A DNA stretch of 5,742 bases from Cryomorphaceae bacterium (lineage in GTDB: Bacteria; Bacteroidota; Bacteroidia; Flavobacteriales; Schleiferiaceae). A program made the position numbers and the translations under genes. The notes beneath the pieces were generated by a model that did not search any database, was not told where the DNA came from, and saw only the letters and a program-made list of their open reading frames with translations. This document shows positions 5,452 through 5,742 of the stretch, one piece after another. The stretch is taken from assembly GCA_013911625.1 (NCBI GenBank), contig JACESW010000087.1, positions 1 to 5,742 on the forward strand, read 5' to 3'. Within the stretch, counting starts at the first letter, position 1. Every line of letters starts with the position of its first letter.

Positions 5452-5742
5452 ATGCGTCCTATTTACGACAGCATCCTTGATACCATTGGAGATACTCCGA
5501 TGATCAAACTCAATAAAATTGCGGCAGATTTTCCTTGTCCTGTGTACGCCAAGGTGGAATATTTCAACCCTGGACATAGTGTAAAAGACCGCATGGCCCT
5601 TAAAATGGTAGAAGATGCCGAAGCACGTGGTGATCTTAAGCCCGGCGGCACCATCATCGAATGTACCTCTGGGAACACAGGTATGGGGCTAGCTTTGGCG
5701 GCTATTGTCAAAGGCTACAAGCTCATATGTACGCTTAGTGAC
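5452..5742 (+). CDS. PLP-dependent cysteine synthase / cystathionine beta-synthase (N-terminal part, cut by window edge)
   Basis: This is a fold-type II PLP enzyme that replaces the beta-substituent of serine or O-acetylserine to give cystathionine or cysteine. The frame is open from the ATG at 5452 to the last base (97 codons); families run about 300-460 aa. Visible motifs: ILDTIGDTPMIKLNKI (8-23), KVEYFNPGHSVKDRMA (34-49) with the PLP-binding Lys45, LKPGGTIIE (62-70) and the phosphate/substrate loop TSGNTGMGLALAA (72-84). GHSVKDRMA, the GMGLALAA..KGYK run and the ending CTLSD resemble Bacteroidota cystathionine beta-synthases more than CysK, but the C-terminal half, where CBS domains would show, is missing, so the substrate is left open. 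Cys71 before TSGNTG is unusual to my eye. The gene follows the permease by 57 bp with an A-rich leader (ACAATAT just before the ATG) and no clear terminator between them. Confidence 0.93.
   Translation, partial: MRPIYDSILDTIGDTPMIKLNKIAADFPCPVYAKVEYFNPGHSVKDRMALKMVEDAEARGDLKPGGTIIECTSGNTGMGLALAAIVKGYKLICTLSD

Overview
The window looks like ordinary chromosomal DNA from a member of the Bacteroidota, probably a Flavobacteriales-type marine or aquatic bacterium. The evidence is the gene content and order: recF diverging from a membrane-anchored TPR gene followed by ribH, a DUF2911 protein, a DUF1343/NamZ muramidase and a LolC/E-like permease with the Bacteroidota style of N-terminus. In addition, start codons lie behind A-rich leaders rather than strong Shine-Dalgarno sites, and TAnnTTTG-like -7 boxes are present. 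The genus call is inference; no rRNA or other marker gene is present.

Layout. Positions 1-767 (minus) hold the N-terminal 255 codons of recF, cut by the window edge. A 69-bp divergent gap (768-836) carries two back-to-back TATTTTTG boxes. On the plus strand, a TPR protein with one membrane anchor (837-1520) and ribH (1522-1998) are separated by one base and form an operon. After a 57-bp gap comes a secreted DUF2911 plus TPR protein (2056-2868). A strong, two-way intrinsic terminator (2891-2917) separates it from the convergent minus-strand DUF1343/NamZ gene (2916-4196). The NamZ start codon overlaps, head to head, the GTG start of an FtsX/LolC-type ABC permease on the plus strand (4177-5394). 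The window closes with the first 97 codons of a PLP-dependent cysteine synthase/cystathionine beta-synthase (5452-5742, plus), cut by the edge.

Functional reading. The genes are housekeeping functions: DNA repair (RecF), riboflavin synthesis (RibH), cell-envelope work (TPR anchor protein, NamZ-type peptidoglycan sugar hydrolase, lipoprotein-release-like permease) and sulfur amino acid metabolism. Apart from the TPR-ribH pair, they do not look like one pathway.

No mobile element, CRISPR array, RNA gene, toxin-antitoxin or phage-defence cassette, or long repeat is visible, and I see no clear sign of a new system. The most noteworthy structure is the NamZ/permease head-to-head overlap, which forces each promoter into or against the other gene's coding sequence. 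Next is the -7-like boxes only 4-5 nt upstream of the recF and NamZ start codons, which suggests leaderless mRNAs. Every gap between genes is under 100 bases.
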